Source: Tyto alba (lineage: Eukaryota; Chordata; Aves; Strigiformes; Tytonidae). Taken from it: DNA of 64,000 nucleotides. A program made the translations under genes and the position numbers. A model generated the notes under the pieces. It had not been told where the DNA came from, made no database searches, and saw only the letters and a program-made list of their open reading frames with translations. The DNA is taken from NCBI RefSeq assembly GCF_018691265.1, contig NW_024881316.1, positions 11,158,819-11,222,818 of the forward strand, in the 5' to 3' direction. This document shows, piece by piece, positions 22,700 through 34,870 of the stretch (position 1 is its first letter; each line of letters opens with the position of its first letter).

Positions 22700-25600
22700 C
22701 TCTAGCTCTATAGCTGTAAGAGGGGAGACGACCTCACTTGAGCAGCCACTTTCACAGCCACTGAAGCTGTGGAGAGCTGCTTCAGAGGCACAGGGGGGAA
22801 CGCAGCAATGATCTGGTTTTCATTAGTAAGGGACAGCAAGGCTTGTGCCACCCTGCTGAAGAGCTGGATGCTCAGCTAGTACAAATCAGTGCATATTGTC
22901 AAGAGAATTTGGACTTTACAGTGCACTTATTTAGCTGTTAAAGGCAGTGATGGCGCTTTCAGTAAGCAGAATGTTTTCACAAAACATTGGAGGCTTTCAG
23001 CAGGCAGCACTGCAGATCCTGAGGGGACTACACCTGTGAAGAAAACCTCTTGTGAAACAGGAAAAAGGAGATGGCCTTGTTTGATTAGTGACTACAACAA
23101 CATCCATTTCTAGAAAAGCCTGGATGAGGGGCTACTCCATCTCAGGCAACATGTGTTCTGTTGGTACAACCTGTTGTAAACCTGGTACAGTAAATAAAAT
23201 GTGAAGAGAGATGGATTAAAATGTCAAGCTGCAAAACTCACAGGTGATGGGGGGTGTAATTACCCGGAGAAGTATAAGGCTTTCTTGAAAGCCAATTTCT
23301 TTTCTTTGTACCACTGTTTTCCTTGCACTTATGTGCTCTCTATCTACCAAAAATACATGGCCATGATGCTCAGCAGGGGAGACAGAGAAATGGATGAATT
23401 ATAAGCAAAGCTGGACAAAATATGAAGATAAACAGAAGCAAGAGCTGCTTAAAGCTCAATATTTTTTTTAAATGCCAACAAAGAGTATGAAGGAAGGCAG
23501 GCATATTTCTTATAGGCAACTTTTACAAGGAGAAGAGGCAGCTTAGGTGGGATATGAAAAAATGTGAAGATCACAATGCTTAAAGGAAACAGTGCCGTGA
23601 CATTTCTTCAGGCTCCCAAAGTCATTCAGAAGTTTAAACTGAATTTCTTTCATCAGACATTATACTAAGTGGAATCTCTACAAGTGAAATCACATCACTG
23701 TATTACTGACCTTTCTTCTGATAAGGATTTAAAATATATATTTTTAATCAGTCAGAAGGCATTCTATTTATGAAAGAAAAATCAGCTTTTGAGGCAAAAT
23801 TATTTACATGAGCAATATGGTTTATGGCAGCCCAGAGTCACCAGAAAGTGTTCTTTCCATGACTTAAACTCAGCAAAATACACAAGCACAGCTTTTGTTT
23901 TGCAGAACAATTCTGTTTTCTAAAGGAAAAGTAATTAAAATATAATCCATTTATCTTTGTATTCTCATTAATGTCTTTGGTTATGTCCCTAACAAAAGAA
24001 GATATATATCAATGGTCCATTTCTTCAAAAGAACTAATTTTCCAAGACAAAAGAGTCGTGTGTATAAAAGCATCCCCCAAGAAATCCAAACCTGCCAAGC
24101 TTTGTTTTATTTTGTATTTCTCTAAGTCAAAAACATCTGCAGTGAGTATTATCAAATTCAGTCTCTGTGAGAGATCCTCTGAGCCAGGTTTCAGCTCAGA
24201 AGAAATTGTTTTTCCTGTGAGGAGAGTGAGGGAGTCAGTGAAAACAGAGCATGATAATGGCCCAGTCTCCTGAAGTTTAGGTATAATATTTCCAGTAGGC
24301 ACCACCATAATGCACTTTATTGAAGGATTCAGTGAACACATTGGTAACTGTGAGAACAAAGCTCAGGGGTTTTGTGTGGAAACTTGAGGTGTAGCAACCC
24401 TAACATGAAATATACATTAGCCATGAAACCAGGACATTATATAGCATATCTCTGAAGGCTTTTCATCAAAATTCATGGCTGTTTTGGAGCAGGCCTGGGT
24501 TTCAGAGGGGCAAAGCTGCCATACGTGAGCAATCCCACCTGGAAATTCAGTCACAGAGGGGCAGAATGCTGGGTGCCACATTTCCTCACAGATTGTCCTG
24601 GCCTCAGGGAGGATGAGGATGGAGAATGATCCTTCCCACTGGGGCTGCAGATGTTGAGGAGGAGCCCTGGGCAGGGTGGGAAGGTGGGCGACGCTTCTCC
24701 AGCCTCCAGCCGCTGCTCACCTGCCCTTGTCCCACAGGGCCATGGGGTGGGTGTAGGACAGGAGATGGTAGTGGAGAAATATTGCTTCAGTGAATCTGAT
24801 CACAAGGGGCAGCCCGAGGGCTGACCAGACCTCCCATCACACCAATAAACATTTCATAACCGTATAAGATGCACAGGGCCTTACCTTTGAAAATTAAACT
24901 GCAATAGAGGTCATACACCCTCTTGTTCTCCATCACTTGACTGCAGGGTTTCTCCCTGACTAATTTTGCTCAAAGTAAAGCATGGGTGAAGCTAAGTTTT
25001 AAGCAAGCAGGTGCTTTTCCTGTGAGTGCTCTGTCCAAATTACCACATCAAAAAAATGTTCCAAGTCAAGATTGAAACCATCAGAATCTGGTAATGCCAA
25101 AATTGTGGCTAATGCACCAGCACCCATTGAAGATGATGCAACTTTTATGGGGGTGAGGAAAGCTAAGTTATTGCTGCTAATAATGCTTTTGCATTTCTTG
25201 GACCCCTTTCATCTGTCTACAAAAGTGCACTCCCCCCCACAGTAATACAATCAGCCTTTCGGTCTAGGAAGTCAGCAGAGGGCCACAGGGAGAATAAAAC
25301 ACAGGCTCAAAATTCAGACCAGTTTGGGTCTGATTTATATCACCTGATATCACCCATATACAAGTGAGTCTCTTCCTCTTGGCAATGAAGAGAGGCACTT
25401 CCAATTATTCCCTCCTAAGAGAGATGAGTGAACCAGCTCCCCGAGAGGTGCCCACCTCTGCTTGGCTGGAGAGGAGACTTAGACATTTACCTCAGATGAA
25501 GCACCTGGTGTTTTGGTAGCTATGCCTACATGAGAGGAAAACAGGATATGGTGGCCTTACAGAGCTGTCAAGGCTGTGATTTTTAAACATCTTGTTCAAA

Positions 25601-27140
25601 ACACTCCTGTGAAGAGTATGGGACTTAGAGGTCTTGGAGTAAATAGATTATAAACAGTCTCAGATGGGCTCAGCCCTGCGTCCCAAAGTAGCTGGGTTAG
25701 CCAAAAGCTGCAAAGATGTTATGCAAGAAGTCTCTGCCCTCCAAAAGCACAGAGCTAAATGAGGGACTGGAGAGATGCAAGCAACAGGCAAATATTCTCT
25801 CTGCCTCATTTAATCAAGACAACAAGATTTGCTGTGGGCTGAAATGAAATCAATTTTCTGATATTTTTATTCAATATTTCACCAGTGTCTGATTTCCACA
25901 GAGATTTTAATTTAGTATTGCAAAAACTTAGGAACAAGTACACTATTCTTTCAGATGATGACTAAGGTATTTTGATTCAGAAATGCTGTTATGGTGTTGT
26001 ACACGGCCCAGTTTCCTCATGTTCCTGTGCCTCAGTATCGGCGAAGCCAACAGCCAGAAAACCTCTTTTATGAGGTGCTGCAGCTGAGTGAGCCCCATGA
26101 CCCCCCCATAGAGACATGATGACCCATCCCAACAGACACAGTCACACAACAGAGCCAAAGTGGGAGTGCAATACATCTAAACTACCTTGCTCACTAGCTA
26201 GCACCTCAGAACTGAAGCATTTAAAGTTTTTTTCTCAAAATCACAAGCATTTTCAACTGAACACATTTGCCCATGTCCCCTTCACTTTCTTTGAAATATG
26301 TCATAGGAAAATACCCATTTGCTAGCAAGGTCTAATTTGTAGCCAGGGCAGGTCTCAGTCTCATGACAAATATGAAGATGGGAACCTGGCCCAGTCTTTC
26401 ACTGGACCCAACCTCCAGAGCACTTTGCACCTCCAGTTTCAACTAACATCATCAGGAACTGGGAATGTGTGACACTAACAGGGCTCAGGTCCCTCTAAGC
26501 TGACAAAGGGCTAGTTAATTGAACGGTTAACTAGGGATAGAGGACTGGCAGAGATGAGGAGAGCTGGAAGTTCATCCATCGCACTGCTGGCAGTCTAGGA
26601 GAGCTGGATTACCAGCAAATTCACCTTCAACCACCCAGAAGCAGAGCTCCATGCTGGGCATTTGTAGGCCCACCAGTTTCATCCTCGCTTTGCTATAGCT
26701 AAAATGCAGTTTCCATTATGCAGTTGTTAAGGGATTATGGGGAAGTCACATGGCCACAGTCTAGGTAGGGTGCTAAAAATACCATCCTGCAAGCTTTTCA
26801 TAGCAGCTTTAACACTGTGGCTAGCAAAAGTCTGTAAATAAACTCCTGTGAGGAACTAACATAGAAATTTTCTTTTGGACCACAGCTGGGAGAGTGAACC
26901 ACTTGTGAATTTTATGTCCTTTGCAGTTTTCTTTCTTCTGAGAACTAAAGTTTTTTGACCAGATAGGGAGAGCTGTTCAGCATCAAAACCAGAAATAATT
27001 TTTTGAAGAAAACCAGTTTTTTCTAAAAAACTCCTGGACTAAAGGTACTGTTGAGATTTAAAAATAATTTGAAGACAGAGGTAAACATGCCCCCCTGAAA
27101 AATCTAATGTTCTCCAAAATGCATTTGTTCCTGGCTCTGG
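22700..27140. other. Non-coding stretch without a supported gene
   Basis: Unique AT-rich sequence with short frames only. Around 23.6-24.3 kb a 100-codon plus frame and a 116-codon minus frame overlap on opposite strands, so neither is believable without other evidence. No RNA gene, promoter or further repeat recognised. Confidence 0.6.
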
Positions 27141-27146
27141 AGTGGC

Positions 27147-27342
27147 ATCATAGAATCATAGTATGATAGCCTACCAGGTTGGAAGGGACCTCAGGGATCA
27201 TCTAGTTCAACCTTTCTTGGCAAAAGCATGGTCTCTACAAGATGGCCCAGCACACTGTCCAGCTGAACCCTAAAAGTGGCCAATGTTGAGGAATCCACCA
27301 CTTCCCTGGGGAGATTATGTGTCATTCATTCGCAAGCTAAAT
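27147..27342 (-). mobile_element. CR1 LINE 3' end, minus strand
   Basis: Read on the plus strand it starts with the reversed CR1 tail (CATAGAATCATAGTATGATAG). It continues with GGTTGGAAGGGACCTCAGGG, ATCATCTAGTTCAACC, the AAGATGGCCCAGCAC block and ends near CCACTTCCCTGGGGAGATTA. This is the 3' untranslated part of an avian CR1, truncated at its 5' side as most copies are. The degenerate tail and scattered mismatches suggest moderate age. No coding part remains. Confidence 0.95.
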
Positions 27343-27513
27343 AAAAGTGGGCATGAAATTTTGAAAAGTGAAAGGAAGAAAAAAGAACAAAGAGTGTTTA
27401 GGTAGTGCGAATGTTATCTGTACCCTGAAGGTAAAACTTGGGGAAAAAAAAACCAAACATGTCTCCATTTTAAGATCTGTAACAAGAGTGGTCATTTTCT
27501 AGTCTGCATGCAC

Positions 27514-27533
27514 TTTTTTTTTTTTTTTTTTTT
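27514..27533. repeat. T20 homopolymer
   Basis: Run of 20 T followed by GACACAGGG. Together with the CAG it mimics a splice acceptor, but no exon is recognised downstream. Confidence 0.9.
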
Positions 27534-28595
27534 GACACAGGGAAGAGCCCTGAGAACTCTCTGGGGTAGATCAGAGCAGATGGGATGGACCTTTTCTGGT
27601 CAATGGGTGGCCTTGCAGATCACACAGCTCCCCAGTCTCACAGGTTTCCTGTGCCAGGGGATGACCCAGATCATGTCACCACAGCACTGAAAAAACAATC
27701 CAATTCCTAAGGCCTCCCAGCAGCTACAGATCACATAATCTTTTGGACCTAGAACACCTCCCAAAACTCAAACAGAGACTTGGATACTTTGGAACGTATG
27801 AAGATACCTGTTGCAAGGAGCTGGTGGTTTTCAAAGATTCATGGTTGTTAACTGCTACAGACAATCACATGGATTTAAGCACACAGCTGCTATTTGCAAT
27901 GATTTGCCCAATATACGAAAACTTCAGACCCAGGCTTCTGAGCTGAACTTCCCCAGCAGTGAAAGAAGCTAACTGTACATCCATACATCCATCCCAGGGC
28001 TGCTGATAAATCTACCCATATTCAAAGTGTATACAGGAGGGGTTGAAGAGCAGTTGCCTTCCAGGGAAAGGCACAGCTAAAATCTACAATCATGGGGTAA
28101 CCAGATCATGCCTTGCTTTTCAGCTCTTGGAGTTGTCTCTGGATGATGCAGGACTCAGGGTTGATGTCTGGACACAGGAGAAACTTGATCCAGACAGCAG
28201 TAGGAAATGAAGCAACACAAGGAATGGTGCTAGCCCAGAGATGGGCTTGGAAGTAAACCACACAGAACGAGAGAGGTGGTAGTGGGTATTTGGGCTCTTG
28301 TTTGGGAGACTGTTGTATTTGCATGGAGGAGAGAGAGGTTGAGGTGAAATATTAGCTTTGCCAGGGCTACTGTGGTGGAGTTACAGTGGTGATCCCAGTC
28401 AGGGCTGTGAAGTGAGGCAGGTTAGGGTCAAGATGTTTGGCGGTGCACAGCAGGCTCGCAAACAGCAGGATGACTGCATGCATGAGTCTGCATGTATGTC
28501 CCATGTGCACAGACATAGTGCTGTTGTCACTCAGCCCACGGCATGACTAGCAGAGCCTTTAAAAAGAAACCACACACGCACAAATATTTTATGTG

Positions 28596-28617
28596 CATGC
28601 CTTATACATAAGGCATG
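28596..28617. repeat. Near-palindrome, 10-bp arms
   Basis: CATGCCTTAT and ATAAGGCATG are exact reverse complements separated by two bases. It could be a dimeric protein binding site or a chance palindrome. No neighbouring feature helps. Confidence 0.6.
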
Positions 28618-30491
28618 GGCCAAATGACTTGCCCACACAGTTCTGAAATGTACCCTTTTAATCCCTTTGGTGCCAAGGAAGTGTTATTGACTACCAACGG
28701 TGACAGGGAAAATTGCACAATCCAGTCTATACGTATAAAACCAGCACACTGAGCATAAATGTCTATTTGAAGGAATACAGATGAATCAGTAATGATATTA
28801 GAGTGATTAGCCAACTGCCTTAATTGATATGTACAAAACCATATGTGCTTATAAGCTTACAAATGCTAACTCACGCTTATCACCATCTGCACAGAAAAGC
28901 CACAGTAAATTTCCTTTTCCTAAATGCAGGTTTGTAATTTTAAAAGAGATGGGCTGGGGAGGGTAGTGAAAGGCTGCACCATGAAATGTCCATCACCACT
29001 GGCCTGTGGGTCTCTCTCAGACCAGATTTGTTCAGTGACTATAATAGAGGTTGGTTGTTGTTCAGGTCAGTGCAAAGACATGTGAGAAATTTAACAACCA
29101 GCTTTTAAAGCAGAAAAATAAAAGCAAGTTCTTGTGACAAATTATGAGGAAGGCCAGTTGTATGTTGGCTCCCTTTCCTCTGCAGCTTTCTCCTGGCTCT
29201 TTCCTAGAATTGTATATGAACCCACAGGAGAAGACGAAAGAAGAGCAATTCAGAAGCACGTAAATGACTTACAAGTCAACAGGCAGGTTACTGGTCACCA
29301 GAACTTCTGCTGGAAAAGCAACGATGGCAGGAAATGGCCAACTGTATTTTTTTTTCCCAGTTACTGTGAGAGCCCTTGGCTGTAACTACAAGTCCTTACC
29401 ACCACAGTCAGGTGGAGTGTGGGGTCTCACTGTATTGCTGCAGAACAGTTCGTGACCACAGTCCCTCACCAACTCCAGGCAAAATCAGCTGGCTCCATTT
29501 AAAATCAGGTGTGATGGTAGCTAAACAAACTGCAAGAAGTAGACTAGAATAACAGTCCCATTGCCAGGCAATGATTTGGCCTGACTGGAGTACTCCTGTG
29601 TCTGCAAGCCAGCCCTGCTCTGGGACCATCATGCCAGAACAGCAGCAAACAAATTTAAGAAATGACCTTTTCAGTCACCAGCAGTATTTGCTACATGAGT
29701 CCAGGGCTAAGAAGAAGCAAAGGTGCATCTCACCTAACTTCAATAGTAGCAGTGTAGAAGTAACCATGTGTGTTTAGTTTTTTCTTAGTTGCTGGAGAGC
29801 AAGCTCTTCTAAACTCTAAATTATGTTCTCTGATTTAGTTTTTACTTTAGGGTGAGGTTAGTCACAGTGGAGACTCCATCAACTACCTCAACCAGACCTC
29901 ATCTAACTACAGAGGAACCCCAAAGGCACTAGCTCTGGTGCATTTAGTGTGTCTCACATGGGATGCTTTCACTATGAGAAGTTATTATGCTCAGTGAAGC
30001 AGTTTGAACGACACTAGCAAAAGAAGATATTTTAGCTGGCTTACCATCACTGGCCATAGGAGATACTTGTGCATATATTTATAACTGTAAAGAGTTTTAT
30101 TTGTTAGCAAGGTCTATGTCCTATTTAAAAAGTGATGGGAGCCTGAAGTTGAGGTGCTATATTCATTCATGCCAGATGTGTTTTCCCATCCCTTGGCAGT
30201 ACAAATATGCTCCAGATCACTCACGGTCAAGAGCAATCAGTCATATTTCTGCTACTGTAGCCAGAGCACGGAATTGCAGTGTTGATGACAGCTCCATGAC
30301 TGGCCCTGGGGAGACAGCTGACATCCAACCTGGCATAAAGCTCTCAATATCATTTGGTCCCTCTGATTCAGCAGAGTGAGTTTTGCATCACGTATTGGTT
30401 TTGTCAAGTATCAGGTGCCCTGTAAGGTTATGGGACAAATCCATGAAGATATTTAGGAGCTTAAATTCTGTTTAAAATCAGGCGATAAATG

Positions 30492-30509
30492 AAAAAAAAA
30501 AAAAAAAAA
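30492..30509. repeat. A18 homopolymer
   Basis: Run of 18 A preceded by GATAAATG. Simple repeat. Confidence 0.85.
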
Positions 30510-31109
30510 GTACTTATACATCCTCATGGCCTGAAGGCTAAGTCATTTGCTTATAGCAGCACAGCTGAAAGTTTTACTCTGGCTGTCTCCACAGAAAGAT
30601 TCATCAGGCTTTCCTGTGCTGGAGCCTGCCATTTTTGACTTGGGCTTCATGGCAGAAGACTATTAAGAGAGAAAAATTGATAAGGATTCTCCTGACACTT
30701 CTGAAACATGGAGGACATGCATGCATGACAGGGACAGGTGAGTTACTCTCATTTTAAAAATTCTGACAGCGCTGTGCATTAATAGTGCCATAAATATTGT
30801 ATCTGTGCTGCAAAGGAAGCTGAGAAGTTGTTATAATTCAGTTGTCACCATTGTGCTGCCACTGTGTTGTGTCTGGCTGACCTGCAGGCTCAGAATAATA
30901 ACAAGGGCGATTCATCAGGCCCCACCAGTGACAAAGTGAAGAGGGAGTATGTGATGGGTAAAGGCTTTGATCACATTAGACAATACCAGCTGAAGGAAGG
31001 ATTAGATGGGAAGGTGCATGTGAAAAGTACGATTTTTAGACAGGTCCCAGTAGTTCTCAAATGACAGGGAATCCCTGGGTGCCGGCAATAAGTGTCAGTC
31101 ACTGCCAAT

Positions 31110-31651
31110 TTAACAGGCACGCCTGAAACAACTCACTCCTGAGGAGCTGGCAAACACGGCAGGGGAGCACATAAGTAAGAAACTGAGCCAGGGGCCCCCA
31201 ACACACTCCCATCCCACCTGGTGCTTCATGTTATTGCCCCTCAGGAACAGCAATGGCTGGTCAAGCACAGCCAGTATGGGAACAATCTCCAGGCCACTGT
31301 CCAGCTTAGGTGTGGGCAAACTATGTCGTGGGAGCAGAGACACCAGGTCATGTTCGGTGGGTGTCAGCACCTTGTGCACGGGCTCAAAGCAATACAGCTT
31401 CAGTGCTTCCCGAGTCGGGCATTTGCAGCACAGACGAGTCCCTTGGGAACCAGCTGCTCCAGAAGTCCCAAGAAGCCATGGCAGGTCTGAAATTCCCTGA
31501 GTGTTTTCTTCACCTGGGGTATCCCATTTTCCCATCTCACTGTGCCTGGCTGCCTCCAGTTATGGAAATCTGTACTCAGGATTTCATAATCCCCAGAATA
31601 ATGTGACAGGAGCAAGTCAGATGCAATTGCTACTCTGAGAAAGAAGCACAC
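31110..31651 (-). pseudogene. Possible decayed coding sequence, unidentified
   Basis: Two minus-strand frames, 31535-31110 (141 codons) and 31651-31400 (83 codons), overlap between 31400 and 31535. The upstream frame could pass to the downstream one through a frameshift there. The predicted residues look protein-like in balance rather than simple or repetitive, and the segment is GC-richer than its surroundings. However, several plus-strand frames are open across the same bases, which argues for chance. I recognise no family; a processed pseudogene or retroelement pol remnant are guesses. Confidence 0.18.
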
Positions 31652-32212
31652 TCACATGTGCCAAAGAGAATGAACTTGATCTCTGTCCCATGATATTCAC
31701 ATATTAGGGAGTTTGCTATGGAAACATACTAAATTAAGTCAAGTGGGGAAAAAAAAAAAAAAAAAAAAAAACAACCAAAAAAGACCTAATACAAAGTAGT
31801 TCAGGAAGTACTGGTTTTACTCAAGGTGTTTAGAGGCACAAGCATATATTAGCACTTCACTCAGTAGAAGCTTAGGGTCAATGCTGGGGCACAAGAAAAA
31901 TTAAAGGTATAAATCTAAAGTGCACTGGCAATGCTCCAAGACAGTGGTATCAAAACCAAAGGAACTTACTGTATTTTCACCCAACCACAACATTTGTTAT
32001 AGAGTCAACATATACATAAGTCAGTGTAAGTCAGCACACATTAAATGTACTGATAGATTTGAAAATCAATTGTAAATATAAAGCCAGAATCCAATGGCAA
32101 TCTCTAAAGACATTTAGCAAAGCTTGTCTGTGATTCCAAAACTCAGTTTTGTAGCAAATATAGCAAAATAGATCAGCAATAGAACTGTATGTTAATAGGT
32201 GCATTATAGAAA
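31652..32212. other. AT-rich stretch with A23 run, nothing recognised
   Basis: Contains an A23 run at 31749-31771 and otherwise unique AT-rich sequence. No transcript-like body precedes the A run. Confidence 0.6.
31749..31771. repeat. A23 homopolymer
   Basis: Run of 23 A followed by CAACCAAAAAAG. Simple repeat. Confidence 0.9.
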
Positions 32213-33020
32213 AAGAGGACCATAAGGAACTTGAGATGTCATCCAAATCACCCTCATCCCGAGGAAGAGTCAATGATACATTTACCAGCCCCACAAGTGC
32301 ATGTTTAATCTATATTTTAAAAACTCCAGTAGCTGCAATTTAAGCTGTGTACCTCTTGTCCTATGGACATGACAAAGAGGTTGTTCTCTTTTGCTTCAGA
32401 AACATTTTTAACAAATCTGAAGGCTGTTATCAGTCTTTCATTCTTTTCACTCTGCTGACTAGTCCTTCTGTGGAGCCCATGTTTTTGAGATCTCTCAGTG
32501 GTGGTGTTCTCCTCTGCATTCCCTCCAGCTGATTCACATTTTCTTTGAAGTTCAGTGTCCAAAACTGAGCTTAGAGCTGCAGCAGAGGCCCTTCCAGTAC
32601 TGACCAGAGCAGGAGGAATATTTCATTTATGTTGCAGGTTAAACAGCTGTCTATATTCCCCACTGTAACATTTACCTCTTGTTTTGTTTTCATCATATAG
32701 ACAGAGTTGACTCATGTTGAACCTGCAATCCATTGAAAAATCCAGTCTTTTCTGCAGATTTGCTGAAAACCAAGTATTTGGCATTAGATATTTCTGTAGA
32801 TGGGTATTTGTACCCAAGCGTGTTACCTTGTACTTTTCCTTCTTGAAACTGACCCTCTTTATTTTCAGACCATACCTCTTATTTGGGAAGGCTGTTTTGA
32901 ATTTCCAGCCTTTTATTTCATCATGTTAGCAGTCTCTCACAGGTTCTTACCAGCTACATAAGCATACGTATTCCAGTCCATTATCCAAGTCATCAGTGGG
33001 CACACAGAACAGAGTTATGG
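32213..33020 (-). mobile_element. Ancient CR1/L3-like LINE copy, minus strand
   Basis: On the plus strand it begins with AAGAGGACCATAAGGAACTT followed by a GATGTCATCCAAATCACC block, the reversed 3' end of an old amniote CR1. It runs colinearly through CTGCAATTTAAGC and CCTCTTGTCCTATG, GGTTGTTCTCTTTTG, CTGATTCACATTTTCTTTG, a TTGACTCATGTTGAACCTGC block and finally TCCATTATCCAAGTCATCAG near 32976-32995. These match the order of words I know for old CR1 copies in reptiles and birds. Divergence is high and frames are broken, so the element is inactive. The boundary at 33020 is approximate. Confidence 0.85.
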
Positions 33021-33041
33021 CATCATTATAGCATCTCTTAG

Positions 33042-33068
33042 CTACTATTCTATAGCACAGAATAGTAG
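33042..33068. repeat. Short hairpin, 10-bp stem
   Basis: CTACTATTCT and AGAATAGTAG are exact reverse complements around a 7-nt loop. It lies just beyond the approximate old end of the neighbouring CR1 copy. Function unknown. Confidence 0.6.
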
Positions 33069-34699
33069 TTAGTATTTTAATCTAGAATAAAATCTAAAGC
33101 CATGACCAGTAATAATTATAGGTGGTACAAACAGTGATGTACTAAATAATGACAAGAGATATACAAGGAGATCTAAATAATTTTGTAATCTGGATTCATC
33201 TGAGAAGAGTGAATTATAATATGCCAAAATGCAAATCACAAGAATCTTTGGAAATGAGGAATGCAGGTCACACCTGTGGGATGAGGAAGCACGTTGTGGA
33301 AATTGTGACACTCAGACTTAACCCAATGAAAACAGATATTGAAGTAAAATGGCATCAGGGCATAACAACAACCCTTGTATAAGTAAGGAGTGAATCATGA
33401 AGCAGAAAAAACATCCAAGGAAGGGATCTTTTAAAGAGTCAGAAAGTCACCTACATAAATATTTCCCAAGTTAAAATTAAATTGACAATTCTTATCTTTA
33501 AGAGGCAATGCAGTTTTTTCAGATACTTTTCCACCTGCAATATATGATACGATATCATATGCATATCAGCACCTAATGTCTGCAGTGTCAGTGTGATTGC
33601 TTAATGAAAGGAATGGAGACGCTTGTGCTGCTGTCAAACACGAGGGCAGAATTCAGATTTATGTATTCAAGGCACCAGACAGATGTTTGGGACAAGGAAC
33701 AAAATGCTGTGGTTCCCACAGGAGTGTGCAATAATCCATTTCAAATTTTCAGAGTCTTAGCCTGTAGTGCAGAAACAACACAAACCAGTGGTTTCCATTT
33801 CTGAAAGTTTTAGACAAGGAAGCTTGCCAGTATATCTGAACACAAATAATGCTTATGAATTAAGGACTAGTATGGCTTTACAGCTGCAGAGCTGAGGCTG
33901 AGAGCTCTGTTCTGCAATCATTAGTATTGGACAGCTGAGTAGAGACCACTGAGATGGAGTCACTTCCTCAAAGACAGGTAAAAACTGAAGAAGTGACTGA
34001 AGATCTTCAGTGCCTGAACCAGAAAGATTTGGGGTGAACCTGTTGCTGAAGCTTTAACACAGGCTTTATTTTTTCTGCTGCTGAAGCAGCAGGAAAACCA
34101 CCTAACAGAACATATCTGCTAAGGGTTCGTCAAAGAGCAGAACTCTTTTATTAATCCCTTGGTAACTCTTTCCACAAACAAGAAGAAAGATTGCAGGGAA
34201 GAGGTACAATGTCAGATCCCATATGGCAGCATTGTCAACCAAAAAATGGAAGGCCATCAGGAGTCTGGTTTCTACCATAACCTCACAGCTTGGCAACACC
34301 AGACCCTCACGGGATATGAAGTGCCACCTATCTCATCCAGCCCATTAGCTCCAAGGATGGCTGTCTCAGATACTTCAGAGGCTGCCGTGAGACCCTTCCT
34401 GTACCAATGGCCACAATTTTGCAGGGTTATGCAAGGTTGCACTTGAAAAAACTCTATTTTGAAGATAGCATCACAGAGAAGACCATTTATCTAAAGCCCA
34501 CAAGCAGTTTCATCCAAGCAGACTTCAGGATACAGTGCCCTGGAGCACCTTGGAGAATTTCAAAAAGCTGGGAGAAGACTTCTTCTTGCTCTTCTGTGAT
34601 ACTGAGAAAAAACTACTGAGCCAGTTTTCCCTAGCTGAGGTGAAGCTCTGAAATCTATTTCCACATTTTTAATGTCTAGCTGCCTGAACCGGTCCCATA

Positions 34700-34870
34700 C
34701 AGTGAAGTACAGCTCTAACTACTTTCTAATGTATTTAAATGTATGCAATAAAAATGTGGCTACAGTGCAATTAAAGTGCCATTTCTGTTCATTTTAAATG
34801 TCAGTGTAATTAAAGTTCACAGATAATAATATTCGTAAATCTGTAGAATTTCCTATGGATTTTTTTAGGT
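34700..34870. other. AT-rich segment, possible conserved non-coding element
   Basis: Two GTAATTAAAG/GCAATTAAAG words about 40 bp apart (near 34769 and 34806) and further homeodomain-type AT words lie in sequence free of simple repeats. The look suits an enhancer, but this is pattern-based only. Confidence 0.15.

Larger units (their letters stand above)
27343..31109. other. Non-coding stretch without a supported gene
   Basis: Unique sequence. It contains T20 at 27514-27533, A18 at 30492-30509 and a 22-bp near-palindrome at 28596-28617. A frame at 29134-29385 includes two splice-acceptor-like pyrimidine tracts but nothing recognisable. No gene supported. Confidence 0.6.

Noticed and set aside
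27534..27700. Exon after the T20-GACACAG sequence
   Set aside because: The acceptor look comes from the homopolymer; no donor or recognisable peptide follows.
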